Positions 7,685 through 16,978 of a stretch of 41,224 nucleotides of DNA are shown here, piece by piece. The notes below the pieces were generated by a model. The model was not told where the DNA came from and made no database searches. It worked only from the letters and a program-made list of their open reading frames with translations. The stretch's first letter is position 1. Each line of letters starts with the position of its first letter. Source of the DNA: an uncultured Bacilli bacterium (GTDB lineage Bacteria; Bacillota_I; Bacilli_A; RF39; UBA660); NCBI GenBank assembly GCA_944358445.1, contig CALVRC010000014.1, positions 1 to 41,224 of the forward strand. The letters are read 5' to 3'. Position numbers and translations under genes: made by a program.

Positions 7685-10264
7685 TTATACCCCGCCTATT
7701 TCACCTTGTTTTCTTAAATATATTTTTCGAATCCAATCAACTGGTACTACGGTTAGAGAAAGTAATAACATTACTTCAAATTCAAATGGAGAAAGTCCAT
7801 AAGCTCTAAATAAATCTCCACCATAATATATAAGGTATATTTGAACTATCAAAATAAACGTAATTATGAATAAGAATATTCTATTTTTGGATAGATGGGC
7901 AAACAAATTTAATCTATGGGTTCTAGCATTAAAACAGTTGAATATTCCCATGAAAATAAATAGTCCGAAAAAGGCTGTCATTAAATACCTATCATCAGAG
8001 CTATCTCTAAATATGCTGTGGATAAATGGAGATTTTAGAAAAAATACACACATTAGTGCTGAGTAAACTCCTGTAAAAATTATTTCATCTTTCATGTAAC
8101 GATTAATAATACTTTCATTTTTGGTTTTAGGTTTTTCATACATATATTCTTTAAGTGGGGGTTCAAATGAAAAGGCAATTCCGGCTAATGTATCCATTAC
8201 CATATTTATCCACAGCATTTGAATAACTGTTACGGGAACATCTACACCTATAAAAGGTCCAATAATAGAAATACTTACTGCACATATATTCATGGTTAAT
8301 TGAAATATAATAAATTTTCTAATACTTTTAAAAATTGTCCTTCCATATAAAACAGCATTTGAGATTGAAAGCAGATTATCATCCAGTATTACAATATCAC
8401 TTGCTTCTTTAGCCACTTCTGTTCCTGAACCCATCGCGAATCCAACATCGGCTTTTTTTAAGGCAGGGGCATCATTTACTCCATCTCCTGTCATTCCTAC
8501 GACTAATCCTGTTTCTCTTGCTAATTTAACTAACCTACTTTTATCTTGTGGTAAAGAACGAGCTAATATTTTTAGATTTGGTAAAAGTTTTTTAATTTCA
8601 TCATCAGTTTTTTTATTAAATTCGTCACTTGTTAAAGCTAAATCTGTATGTTTGGTTATTAACCCTACTTCTTTTCCAATTGCTTTTGCGGTATCTATGT
8701 TATCACCTGTAATCATAACTGTATTTATATGGGCATTTTGAATTAGTTTTAATCCTTCTATAGCTTCTGGCCTTACTTCATCTTTGATATATACTAGCCC
8801 TATGAGAGTTAATCTTTCAAGGCTTCTTTTAGATGGTGATGTAGCGAATGCTAATATTCTTATGCCTTGATTAGTAGCTTTGGTTATTTGATTATATATT
8901 TTGTTTTTGCTTGTTAGAAATTTTTTTTGTTCTTTATCATAATAATGTGTACAATTTTTTATTAATACTTCTGGTGCGCCCTTGATTAAATTTATATGTT
9001 TTCCATTATATTCTACTTCAGTCAATGAATATTTTTTTTCACTAGAAAAAGGAATTTTATCAATAATTTTATAATTAATATATTCTTTTTCAAAAAACTT
9101 TAATAGGGCTCTATCCGTAATATTTCCTCCTATTGGTTTACCATCTTCACTATAAGTACTTTCATTGTTGGCAATTAATGATAATTTTACTCTAGTATAA
9201 TATGAAGGGTATTTTTTTAATTCTTGTTTACTTTTAAATATATTACCATCTGCATCTGTAATGGCTATTACATCTAATTTTCCTTTAGTGATGGTTCCCG
9301 TTTTATCTGTAAAGAGCATGTTAATATTTCCAGCGGTTTCGATTCCCATAAGTTTTCTTACTAATACATTACTTTTAAGCATTCTTTTCATATTAGATGA
9401 TAATACTAAAGTAACCATTAAAGGCAAACCTTCTGGAACTGCTACTACAATTATTGTTACTGATAAAGTCAATGCATGAAGAAGATGACCAAACATTAAT
9501 GGAAAGTTTGTTATGGTGTTTATAATTGCCTCACCATTAAAATTATTTTCAATGACAATTACTGAAAATAAATATGATAAGCTTACAAGTGTTGCTCCAA
9601 CATACCCTATTTTACTAATTAATTCAGCTAATTTAACAAGTCTTAATTTTAATGGACTTGTTGGTGATTTTTCACTAACTTCTTGAGCTAGTTTTCCATA
9701 GAATGTTTTATCTCCTACTTTAGTAACTTCCATAGTAGCTAAACCTGAATATACCACAGTTGATCTATATACTTCATCATTTATTTTCTTTTCTTTTTCT
9801 TTCATTTCACCATTTAGATTTGATTCATTTACTAATACTTTTCCTTTTATTATTTTTCCGTCAGCTGGAATTGCATCTCCCGCTTCTAAAGATATCAGGT
9901 CTCCAACTACAACTTCTCCTATTTCTATTTCTTTTATTTGATTATCTCTTTTTACTTTTGTTTTTATTTTTGAAGCATCGGCTTGTAATTGTTCAAAGGC
10001 TTTTTCACTCCCATATTCTGAAGCTGTGGAAATAAATGATGCTAAAAATATTGCAATTACTATACCCACTGTTTCATACCAATCAAAATCTTGAAACAAA
10101 AACAGTGTTTTGATTGCTAAGGCAATTAATAAAATTCTAATTATAGGATCTCCTAGTGTCGCAATTAATTTATGAAGAAAGCTTTCTTTTTGATTGGATT
10201 TTATTTCATTGTTACCATGTATTTTACGGCTTTTAATAACTTCTTCATTAGTTAGACCTTTCAT
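7685..10264 (-). CDS. Cation-translocating P-type ATPase, Ca2+ type
   Basis: Membrane pump of 859 aa, most like the SERCA/PMCA-type Ca2+-exporting ATPases of Gram-positives. Landmarks: N-terminal cation-ATPase domain, first TM hairpin, actuator domain, PEGLP in TM4 (about 277-281, Ca2+ site), phosphorylated Asp320 in DKTGT, KGAPEVLI nucleotide-binding segment, MITGDN, GDGVNDAPALKKADVGFAMG, then six C-terminal TM segments. The usual actuator TGES is NGEM here; the key Glu is kept. The frame opens at a GTG (10270), but AGGAGG is placed for the ATG at 10264. Ca2+ specificity is inferred from motifs. Confidence 0.9.
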   Translation of the reverse strand: MKGLTNEEVIKSRKIHGNNEIKSNQKESFLHKLIATLGDPIIRILLIALAIKTLFLFQDFDWYETVGIVIAIFLASFISTASEYGSEKAFEQLQADASKIKTKVKRDNQIKEIEIGEVVVGDLISLEAGDAIPADGKIIKGKVLVNESNLNGEMKEKEKKINDEVYRSTVVYSGLATMEVTKVGDKTFYGKLAQEVSEKSPTSPLKLRLVKLAELISKIGYVGATLVSLSYLFSVIVIENNFNGEAIINTITNFPLMFGHLLHALTLSVTIIVVAVPEGLPLMVTLVLSSNMKRMLKSNVLVRKLMGIETAGNINMLFTDKTGTITKGKLDVIAITDADGNIFKSKQELKKYPSYYTRVKLSLIANNESTYSEDGKPIGGNITDRALLKFFEKEYINYKIIDKIPFSSEKKYSLTEVEYNGKHINLIKGAPEVLIKNCTHYYDKEQKKFLTSKNKIYNQITKATNQGIRILAFATSPSKRSLERLTLIGLVYIKDEVRPEAIEGLKLIQNAHINTVMITGDNIDTAKAIGKEVGLITKHTDLALTSDEFNKKTDDEIKKLLPNLKILARSLPQDKSRLVKLARETGLVVGMTGDGVNDAPALKKADVGFAMGSGTEVAKEASDIVILDDNLLSISNAVLYGRTIFKSIRKFIIFQLTMNICAVSISIIGPFIGVDVPVTVIQMLWINMVMDTLAGIAFSFEPPLKEYMYEKPKTKNESIINRYMKDEIIFTGVYSALMCVFFLKSPFIHSIFRDSSDDRYLMTAFFGLFIFMGIFNCFNARTHRLNLFAHLSKNRIFLFIITFILIVQIYLIYYGGDLFRAYGLSPFEFEVMLLLSLTVVPVDWIRKIYLRKQGEIGGV

Positions 10265-10324
10265 AAGCACCTCCTATCAAATGATATTAGGAGATTTACC
10301 TATTTATACTTTTATATAGTCGAC

Positions 10325-10352
10325 AAAAAAATCCACCTATTTGGTAGATTTT
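10325..10352 (-). terminator. Terminator of the HTH gene
   Basis: Minus-strand AAAATCTACC, loop, GGTGGATTTT followed by further T. The stem (10328-10337 / 10343-10352) includes the stop codon. Confidence 0.75.
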
Positions 10353-10675
10353 AGTAATCCTTCTGATTTTAGTAAATTGTATATACAAGAGTAACTTCGT
10401 CTATTATAAAATTTACAGAATTTTCTTATACTGACATTACTTTTTTTATATAGTTTAATTATTTTTTGTCTTTCTTCCTCACTCATGATGTTAGCCGGGA
10501 TTCTATTTTTATTTCCATGTATAAAATTAACAGTACCATTAATGACTTCTTTTTTTAATTTTAAAATATATTTTGGATGGTAACCTGTAATATCAGCTAT
10601 TTCTTTATATGTTAAAAATGTTTTTTTATTCATTTTATCCTGAATTAATTTTACTGCTTCTTCTTTCTTTGTCAT
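10337..10675 (-). CDS. Transposase-type helix-turn-helix protein, HTH part only
   Basis: 112-aa protein. FLTYKEIADITGYHPKYILKLKKEV is a helix-turn-helix, followed by a VNFIHGNKNRIPANI linker typical of the N-terminus of ISNCY-like transposases, then a second HTH-like stretch (VSIRKFCKFYNRRSYSCIYNLLKSEGL). No DDE catalytic domain follows, and the gene has its own RBS and terminator. It may be a transposase remnant or a small DNA-binding protein derived from one. The start at ATG 10675 follows AGAGGTG; an upstream in-frame ATG at 10732 has no RBS. Confidence 0.7.
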   Translation of the reverse strand: MTKKEEAVKLIQDKMNKKTFLTYKEIADITGYHPKYILKLKKEVINGTVNFIHGNKNRIPANIMSEEERQKIIKLYKKSNVSIRKFCKFYNRRSYSCIYNLLKSEGLLKSTK

Positions 10676-10865
10676 ATTAACACCTCTTGCTATAACAATG
10701 GTAATATTTTTCATAAATAACGCCATATACATTACTTTTACAGCATTTAACTTTAAAAGTTGTTATTATTATATCATATAATAATGATTTTAAAACAAAA
10801 TTTGTCTTAATGTTTATTAAGAAACAAGGTTTTTTTTCTTTTTTATAAATAAAGTATTCAATGTG

Positions 10866-12308
10866 TTAATATTTTTCCATAATTTTGATATACTTTGATG
10901 AATCTTTTAATAGTTCATTTATGAATATTGAGGGGTTTTCTTTTGGTGTCAAAAGAATTACACTTGACTTTGTTCTTGTTAATGCGACATAAAATAACCT
11001 TCTTTCTTCTGCATATGGATAATTGTCTAAAGAGGGCAGAACATATTTTAAATATTCGCTTTCTTTTATTTTATTTGGAATACTGTTTATTGTATTTTCT
11101 AAATTAATAATTATTACTTTTTTTGCTTCTAATCCTTTTGACTTATGAATTGTCATATATTTCATGTATTCATTTAGAAATGGAATATGTTTAATATCTT
11201 TGTTATTACGACCTAAAACTAGTGTTTCTTCTTTTATTTTTTTAACTATTTTATTCCATGTTTTTTTAAAATCATTATAATAATATATATAAATTGGAAT
11301 GTTGGTTTTATTAGAAATAATTTTTTTATCTATTTGATAAGGATTTTTCATAATAAATTTTCTTGTTACTTTCAACAATTCAATACTATTACGGTAAGTT
11401 TTATTTAATTTTATTATTTTAGAATTAGGAAAGTATTTTTTAAAGTTTGTAAATATTTCTAAATTGCTACCAGTAAATCTATATATTGATTGCCAATCAT
11501 CACCAACGGCGAGAAGGTGAGCATCTGTTTTGCTTTGAATGGCTTTTATGAATTCACATTTGTTTAATGATGTATCTTGGTACTCATCAATAATAATATA
11601 TTTATAGGGATATATTCCTTCATTATTTACTATTTTTGTTGCTTCATTTATCATATCATGAAAATCTATTGTTTGAGTATATTCTAAGTAATCTTCATAA
11701 CTTAAATAGATTTGTTTTACTAATTTTAAAAATTTGTTATGTCTAATTTGTTTTGTTATGAAGTGTTCATTTTTGTTTTTTTGAAAAAATGTTTCAAAGG
11801 AACTAATGCTATAATTATTGCTTTTAAATAGATTTATAAAGGTTTTTATTGTATCTTTTAGATAAGTAATATAAGGTGATTGTTTTAATATTTCATTTTT
11901 TAATTTTTTACTTTTTCCTTTACCAATTTCTATAAATGGGGCGGCTATTAAACTATTTAGATTTTGATATTTTTTTAAATATTTCATAATAATATTATCT
12001 AAAGTATCTTCTTTTACTAATCTAACATTTTTAGAGGTTTTAATTATTTCATATCCTAAACTATGAAATGTTTTAACTTTTAAATTGATGTTTTCTTTTA
12101 ATAACTTTTGAGTTAGACTATTTGCGGCAGCTTTTGTAAAAGTAATACAAAGTATTTCTGAAGGTTTAATACTGTCATTTATGATTTTTTTTATTTTATA
12201 TACTATAGTTAATGTTTTACCACTACCTGCACCAGCAATGACTAGTAAATTTTTAGAATTATTTTTTATCACTTTTTTTTGATTTTTATCTAAAATGATT
12301 TTGTTCAT
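10866..12308 (-). CDS. UvrD/Rep-family DNA helicase, short
   Basis: Superfamily 1A 3'-5' helicase of 480 aa, against about 650-750 for PcrA/UvrD. All core motifs are present: Walker A AGAGSGKT (25-32), CITFTKAAANS (Ia), YIIIDEYQDTS (II), GDDWQSIYRFTGSN (III), LNKTYRNS (IV), TIHKSKGLEAKKVIII (V) and EERRLFYVALTRTK (VI). GDDWQSIYRFTGS is closest to helicase IV (HelD-like) enzymes. The 2B insert is small. ATG at 12308 is preceded by AGAGGTG; the frame is open to 12350 without a better start. Likely a DNA repair or fork-processing helicase. Confidence 0.88.
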   Translation of the reverse strand: MNKIILDKNQKKVIKNNSKNLLVIAGAGSGKTLTIVYKIKKIINDSIKPSEILCITFTKAAANSLTQKLLKENINLKVKTFHSLGYEIIKTSKNVRLVKEDTLDNIIMKYLKKYQNLNSLIAAPFIEIGKGKSKKLKNEILKQSPYITYLKDTIKTFINLFKSNNYSISSFETFFQKNKNEHFITKQIRHNKFLKLVKQIYLSYEDYLEYTQTIDFHDMINEATKIVNNEGIYPYKYIIIDEYQDTSLNKCEFIKAIQSKTDAHLLAVGDDWQSIYRFTGSNLEIFTNFKKYFPNSKIIKLNKTYRNSIELLKVTRKFIMKNPYQIDKKIISNKTNIPIYIYYYNDFKKTWNKIVKKIKEETLVLGRNNKDIKHIPFLNEYMKYMTIHKSKGLEAKKVIIINLENTINSIPNKIKESEYLKYVLPSLDNYPYAEERRLFYVALTRTKSSVILLTPKENPSIFINELLKDSSKYIKIMEKY

Positions 12309-12359
12309 GAAAAACACCTCTATATATAATATACGAGGCGTTTGGCTCATTTCCTTTTA

Positions 12360-13124
12360 TTACATGTTATTTGTATTAGCACTTGCAACAATTGAATATA
12401 ATTCTTCACGCTCATTTTCTGTGATACTTCCATTTGTTTTAGCTATTGAAATAACAAATACACCGTTATCTGTCTCAGCATAAGTAATATCTAAATCAAT
12501 TTCGCCTTGCTTAATACCACTAGTTATTAAAAACTTAGTTCCATCATAGGTTTTTTCTTCAGTTACTGCATTAGTAAAATCATAGCCTTCTGATTGACTT
12601 GTATCTTGTGATTTTAATAAATCAACAATTTGATTTTTCATAGATGATAATGTACTATAAGGCGTTCCTGTTTGATAAATAACGGCTTCGGCTAGTAGGC
12701 CGTCACTACTCAAAACAAGCAATTGGCTTTCTGAAGGTGTTGCAATATATTTTTCTGGAATGGTAAATGTAAAGTTATTATAATCAACCGTTTTACTATT
12801 TTCTTCTTTTGGGGTTTCATTTTTTTCTTGATTATTATTTTCAACGGTAGTATTTTCTTCTTTATTTTTGTTTGATGCTTCTTCTCTTGACATATTAACT
12901 CCAACAAATATAGCCACTACCACTACAGCCATAATAATTACAGCTATAATTAACGCCCATGGTGTTTTATTACCATTTACTTGGTTCTTTTTGCTATTTG
13001 TGTTTGGTACATTAATTTGTGAATTATTGTTTTTCTCAGTTTCATTTTTTACGATTTGCATTCCACACATTGTACAGAAGGATGCCCCTTCACCTATTTG
13101 TGAGCCACATTTTGGACACTTCAT
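12360..13124 (-). CDS. Zinc-ribbon membrane protein
   Basis: 254-aa protein of unknown function. It begins with a zinc ribbon (MKCPKCGSQIGEGASFCTMCG), then an Asn/Lys-rich linker, one TM segment (PWALIIAVIIMAVVVVAIFVGV, about 55-76), an acidic Asn/Glu linker and a C-terminal globular domain (VDYNNFTFTIPEKY to the end) that would lie outside the cell. The zinc ribbon would be cytoplasmic. RBS AAAGGAGGT. The helicase begins about 50 bp downstream on the same strand. Confidence 0.8.
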   Translation of the reverse strand: MKCPKCGSQIGEGASFCTMCGMQIVKNETEKNNNSQINVPNTNSKKNQVNGNKTPWALIIAVIIMAVVVVAIFVGVNMSREEASNKNKEENTTVENNNQEKNETPKEENSKTVDYNNFTFTIPEKYIATPSESQLLVLSSDGLLAEAVIYQTGTPYSTLSSMKNQIVDLLKSQDTSQSEGYDFTNAVTEEKTYDGTKFLITSGIKQGEIDLDITYAETDNGVFVISIAKTNGSITENEREELYSIVASANTNNM

Positions 13125-13201
13125 AACTATACCTCCTTTATTATAATAATATCATATATGTGTTTTTGTGACAATTATTTTTCACAATTTTATCATAATA
13201 A

Positions 13202-13234
13202 AAGTTATGAATTATTTTATAATTTTCATAACTT
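13202..13234 (-). terminator. murE operon terminator
   Basis: Stem AAGTTATGAA (13202-13211) / TTCATAACTT (13225-13234), extended by ATTAT/ATAAT, followed on the minus strand by TTATTATG. It contains the murE stop. Confidence 0.55.
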
Positions 13235-14543
13235 CTTTACTATCTTTAAATGGGAATTCGTCACTACCAATTATTTGATAGTCTTCGTGTCCTTTTCCTA
13301 AAATCAATAAAATATCTTTTTCTTTTAACATACTAATCCCTTTTTTAATAGCCTCTTTACGGCTTACAATGGAAATATAATTATCTTTTTCTAATTCTTT
13401 AGTTATATCATTAATTATATCTTCTTCGTTTTCATGTCTAGGATTATCACTAGTAAATATAGCGAAGTCACTATTTTCGGTAACAATTTTTCCAAGTAAT
13501 GGTCTTTTGTCTTTCCTTCTTTCCCCACCACAACCAATTATGGTAATTATTTTTCCTTGAGCTATTTTTTTTGTTTCCTTAATGACTGTATTTACATCAT
13601 TTGGGGTATATGCATAATCGATTATAACTAGTCCTTCTTTATATTTTATTGTTTCAAATCGACCATCTGTTGGATGAATTGATAATGTCGCAGATACAAT
13701 TGATTCATCAGCAAAGCCTAATATTTTAGCACTAATAAATGCGGGAGCATAATTATACATATTAAATGGTCCTATTAATGGTATTTTGATAGTATTATTT
13801 CCTAAATTAAATTCTGTTAAAGCGTAATTGGAATTTATTGTTTTTAATGGATAATTACTATCTGCAGTACCATAATATATATTGTTATTTTGTGGTAAAG
13901 AGAAGTATTCATAGTATGAATCTTTTTTATTTATAATTGCGTATCCATCTCTTTTTAACATTTTAAATAATTCGATTTTTGTGTTTAGATACTCTTCTTT
14001 ATCCTTTCTAAGGTGTGCTACAAAGTTTGTAAATATAGCAATATCAAATCTTAACCCTTCAATGTGCCTTTGCTTAACAGCTTTGGAAGAAACCTCAATT
14101 ATAATGACTTTGCAATTATTATCAATGGCTTCACCTATTAATTCATATAGTTCGTATAGATCTGGTGTAGATGATGAAATTTTTTTTATTTTACCATCTA
14201 AACAAAATCCATTTGTTCCAATATAAGCTGTTTTCATATTTAAATTATTTAATAGTTGATATATTAAGTCCCCAGTCACAGTTTTTCCTGTCGTTCCTGT
14301 TATACCAATTAGTTTTATCTTTTCCATTTTTTCTAGGTTTAATTCTCTTAAATAATTAGAAAGATAAGTTCTTGTGTCTTCGGTTATAATTGTTTTTACT
14401 GAATAGTCTCCATGAGTAGCAATAATACAGGCAGCCCCTTTATCAATAGCATCTTCTATATAATCATGACCATCTTTATATGGTCCTGGTAAAGCTAGGA
14501 ATGTATCTCCTGGCTTTACTTTCCTTGAGTCTACTCTTAGCAT
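13212..14543 (-). CDS. murE: UDP-MurNAc-tripeptide synthetase (MurE ligase)
   Basis: Cytoplasmic ATP-dependent ligase that adds the third amino acid to UDP-MurNAc-L-Ala-D-Glu. Seen: DSRKVKPGDTFLALPG at the very N-terminus, P-loop GITGTTGKT (to residue 88), SSSTPDLYEL, EVSSKAVKQRHIEG, DNPRHE in the C-terminal domain and LGKGHEDYQ. DNPR is the motif of meso-diaminopimelate-adding MurE, so mDAP is the predicted substrate. At 443 aa it is shorter than the usual ~490 because the N-terminal domain starts almost at the DSR motif. RBS GAGGAGG. Third gene after asnB and a small membrane protein. Confidence 0.9.
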   Translation of the reverse strand: MLRVDSRKVKPGDTFLALPGPYKDGHDYIEDAIDKGAACIIATHGDYSVKTIITEDTRTYLSNYLRELNLEKMEKIKLIGITGTTGKTVTGDLIYQLLNNLNMKTAYIGTNGFCLDGKIKKISSSTPDLYELYELIGEAIDNNCKVIIIEVSSKAVKQRHIEGLRFDIAIFTNFVAHLRKDKEEYLNTKIELFKMLKRDGYAIINKKDSYYEYFSLPQNNNIYYGTADSNYPLKTINSNYALTEFNLGNNTIKIPLIGPFNMYNYAPAFISAKILGFADESIVSATLSIHPTDGRFETIKYKEGLVIIDYAYTPNDVNTVIKETKKIAQGKIITIIGCGGERRKDKRPLLGKIVTENSDFAIFTSDNPRHENEEDIINDITKELEKDNYISIVSRKEAIKKGISMLKEKDILLILGKGHEDYQIIGSDEFPFKDSKEVMKIIK

Positions 14544-14551
14544 ACCTATTA

Positions 14552-15070
14552 TTACCTCCTCTTTTTTTGTTTAATTAGAAGTTTATCAAATGGTTTTGCA
14601 ATTAAGTTTGCAAGCCAAACTGCAAAATATGAGAAATAGCTTACAAATATTAAAATGATATAATATAATGCTGTATTATCAAAGATTATATCAGCATAAT
14701 GATAACTTAAGTAGTCTACAATAAACCAAATATTTAATCCAATAAACATTAATGAAATTACTATTATACGAGAAATCATTTGTTTATTCATTTTTATTTT
14801 CACTTTATTTTTATAATCAAATAAGAACATAAAAGTATAGAAAATTACTGTACTGATACCTATAACTTTTAAATCAAAATTAAAGGTTATTATTAATAAT
14901 AGTATTGCAAGTATTTCTTTATTTAAGAAAACTTGTTTATAATTTTGAAATATCCATTTTCCATATGATTTAATACCATATTTGTTTTTTTGTAATGCAT
15001 ATAATGATCTTTTATATTTTATTATATTAAAACATATATAGGTGGATAGGGAAATATAGAAAAATATCAC
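14552..15070 (-). CDS. Membrane protein between asnB and murE
   Basis: 172 aa with about five hydrophobic segments and a basic C-terminus (KPFDKLLIKQKKRR). The N-terminal stretch IIKYKRSLYALQKNKYGIKSYGKW recalls the membrane domain fused to the N-terminus of MurF in some Firmicutes, but no ligase domain is attached and no murF lies in the window. The start overlaps the asnB stop by 4 bases (ATGA-type coupling), and murE starts 8 bp after its stop. It could tether MurE, AsnB or a MurF encoded elsewhere to the membrane. This is inference. Confidence 0.8.
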   Translation of the reverse strand: MIFFYISLSTYICFNIIKYKRSLYALQKNKYGIKSYGKWIFQNYKQVFLNKEILAILLLIITFNFDLKVIGISTVIFYTFMFLFDYKNKVKIKMNKQMISRIIVISLMFIGLNIWFIVDYLSYHYADIIFDNTALYYIILIFVSYFSYFAVWLANLIAKPFDKLLIKQKKRR

Positions 15071-16890
15071 TTAGCACCTCCAAAGAAAATTTCATACCAT
15101 AGTAAGAAAATATATATTGTCCATATTTTTCTACTATTATCAGCTTTACCATTTACATGGTTATCTAATAGTTTGACAATTTTTTTAGTGTTGAAAAAGG
15201 TTTTATCTTTAGTAAATAAGGTTTTTATTTGTTTATAAATATCCTCATCTTTTATCCATTCTCTGATTGGTACTGGAAAACCTAATTTCTTTTTATTGGA
15301 AACTTTATCTTCTAGTACTTCTCCAGCAATATCTCTAAAAATCTTTTTTGTTTTAAATTTATCAGTTTTAAATTCTGTAGGTAGGCCCAAGGCGTAATCA
15401 ATAAGAGGTCTATCTAGAAATGGTACTCTTACTTCTAGAGAATTTGCCATACTCATTTTATCAGCTTTGAGTAATATATCTCCTATTAGCCAAAAATTAA
15501 AGTCTATATACTGCATCTTGGTAATTTCATCTTTATCTTTAACTTTATCGTAATAAGGTTTTGTTAAATCTTGAAAACCTTTGGTTTGGCGTTTTTGTTT
15601 TAGAATTTTACTTACTTCTTTATTATTAAATATAAAGGCATTTCCTACAAATCTATCTTCTAGTTTTTTTCCGCGTCTTATGAGAAAGTTAATACCTCTT
15701 TTATGAGGAAAAATACTAGCAACTTTTCCTACCGCGAATCTTACTGGATATGGAATTTTATAATACCAGCTATCGGTTAATGGTTCTTGATAAATGTTAT
15801 ATCCACCAAATATTTCATCAGCCCCTTCTCCTGACAATGAAACTTTAACATTGTCACTAGCTATTTTAGTCACAAAGTATAGGGCTATGGCTGAAGGGTC
15901 GGCTAGAGGTTCATCCATATAATATAAAATGTTGGGTAGATTTTTAAAGTATTCATCTTTGGTAATTATCTTATTTATATTTTTGGTATTAATTTTACTT
16001 GATAAATCTTTAGCATATTCAATTTCACTATATTTTTCATTTTTGAAACCAACAGTGAAGGTTTTATCTACATCACTACTAGCTGCAATAAATGATGAAT
16101 CAACACCACTTGATAAAAATGAGCCAACTTCAACATCACTTATTTTATGAGCTTTTATGGAATCTTCTAATCGTTCTTTGATACCGTCTTTCCACTCCTC
16201 ATAAGTTTTTGTTTCATCTTCTTCAAATTTTATTTCATAGTATTTTTTTATTTCTAATTTACCATTTTTATATTTCATATAATGACCTGGCATTAATTTA
16301 TATACGTTTTTGAAGAATGTTTCTTCTCCAGGGCTATATTGAAATGTTAAATAATATTCTAGCATTTTTGAATTTAATTCTTTTTTAAAATGTGGATGAA
16401 TTAAAAAGCTTTTTATTTCTGAGCCAAATATTAAGGTATTATCCATTTTGGCATAGTAAAATGGTTTTATACCGTAAAAGTCTCTTGCAGCAAATAGTTC
16501 CTCAGTTTTTGTGTCATATATCACAAAGGCAAACATTCCTCTAAGTTTATCTAATAAGTTTTCTTGCCACTGTTCATATCCATGTAATAATACTTCGGTA
16601 TCTGTTTTTGTGGTGAATGTATGACCTTTTTCTATTAGTTCTTCTCTTAATGATTCAAAGTTATATATTTCACCGTTAAAGATAATGACTTTAGTTTTAT
16701 CTTCATTATAAATTGGTTGTGAACCGCTTTTTAAGTCAATAATACTTAAACGTCTAAATCCTAAGGCAATATTTTCATCACAATAATACCCTTCAGAATC
16801 TGGGCCACGATGAGCAATTAAATCTGCCATCTTTTTTATTGTTTCGTTTTTGTTTTTTTCTTTATTTATGTATCCTACAAAGCCACACAT
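15067..16890 (-). CDS. asnB: Glutamine-dependent asparagine synthetase family (AsnB)
   Basis: 607-aa amidotransferase. N-terminal glutaminase domain with catalytic Cys2 (MCGFVGYI), then HRGPDSEGYY, IIDLKSGSQPI and NGEIYN. The synthetase domain has the PP-loop SSGVDSSF and SLSGEGADEIFGGY. The frame opens at 16962, but only the ATG at 16890, behind AAAGGAGG, exposes Cys2 after Met removal. Members of this family make asparagine from aspartate, or amidate meso-DAP in peptidoglycan (as in Bacillus subtilis AsnB). The operon with a DNPR-type murE favours the second role here. Confidence 0.92.
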   Translation of the reverse strand: MCGFVGYINKEKNKNETIKKMADLIAHRGPDSEGYYCDENIALGFRRLSIIDLKSGSQPIYNEDKTKVIIFNGEIYNFESLREELIEKGHTFTTKTDTEVLLHGYEQWQENLLDKLRGMFAFVIYDTKTEELFAARDFYGIKPFYYAKMDNTLIFGSEIKSFLIHPHFKKELNSKMLEYYLTFQYSPGEETFFKNVYKLMPGHYMKYKNGKLEIKKYYEIKFEEDETKTYEEWKDGIKERLEDSIKAHKISDVEVGSFLSSGVDSSFIAASSDVDKTFTVGFKNEKYSEIEYAKDLSSKINTKNINKIITKDEYFKNLPNILYYMDEPLADPSAIALYFVTKIASDNVKVSLSGEGADEIFGGYNIYQEPLTDSWYYKIPYPVRFAVGKVASIFPHKRGINFLIRRGKKLEDRFVGNAFIFNNKEVSKILKQKRQTKGFQDLTKPYYDKVKDKDEITKMQYIDFNFWLIGDILLKADKMSMANSLEVRVPFLDRPLIDYALGLPTEFKTDKFKTKKIFRDIAGEVLEDKVSNKKKLGFPVPIREWIKDEDIYKQIKTLFTKDKTFFNTKKIVKLLDNHVNGKADNSRKIWTIYIFLLWYEIFFGGAK

Positions 16891-16955
16891 ATTACTGCCT
16901 CCTTTAGTATAAGTCATATTCATTTTATCATATATTCGCTTTTTTTTAAAGGAAA

Positions 16956-16978
16956 AGGTCAAAGTTTATCTTTGACCT
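16956..16978 (-). terminator. Terminator of the RDD gene
   Basis: AGGTCAAAG, loop TTTAT, CTTTGACCT: nine perfect pairs followed on the minus strand by TTTCC. Includes the stop codon region. Confidence 0.7.

Noticed and set aside
12710..12907. Lys/Ile-rich 65-codon frame on the minus strand
   Set aside because: Out-of-frame reading of the linker of the zinc-ribbon protein; low-complexity sequence keeps other frames open.
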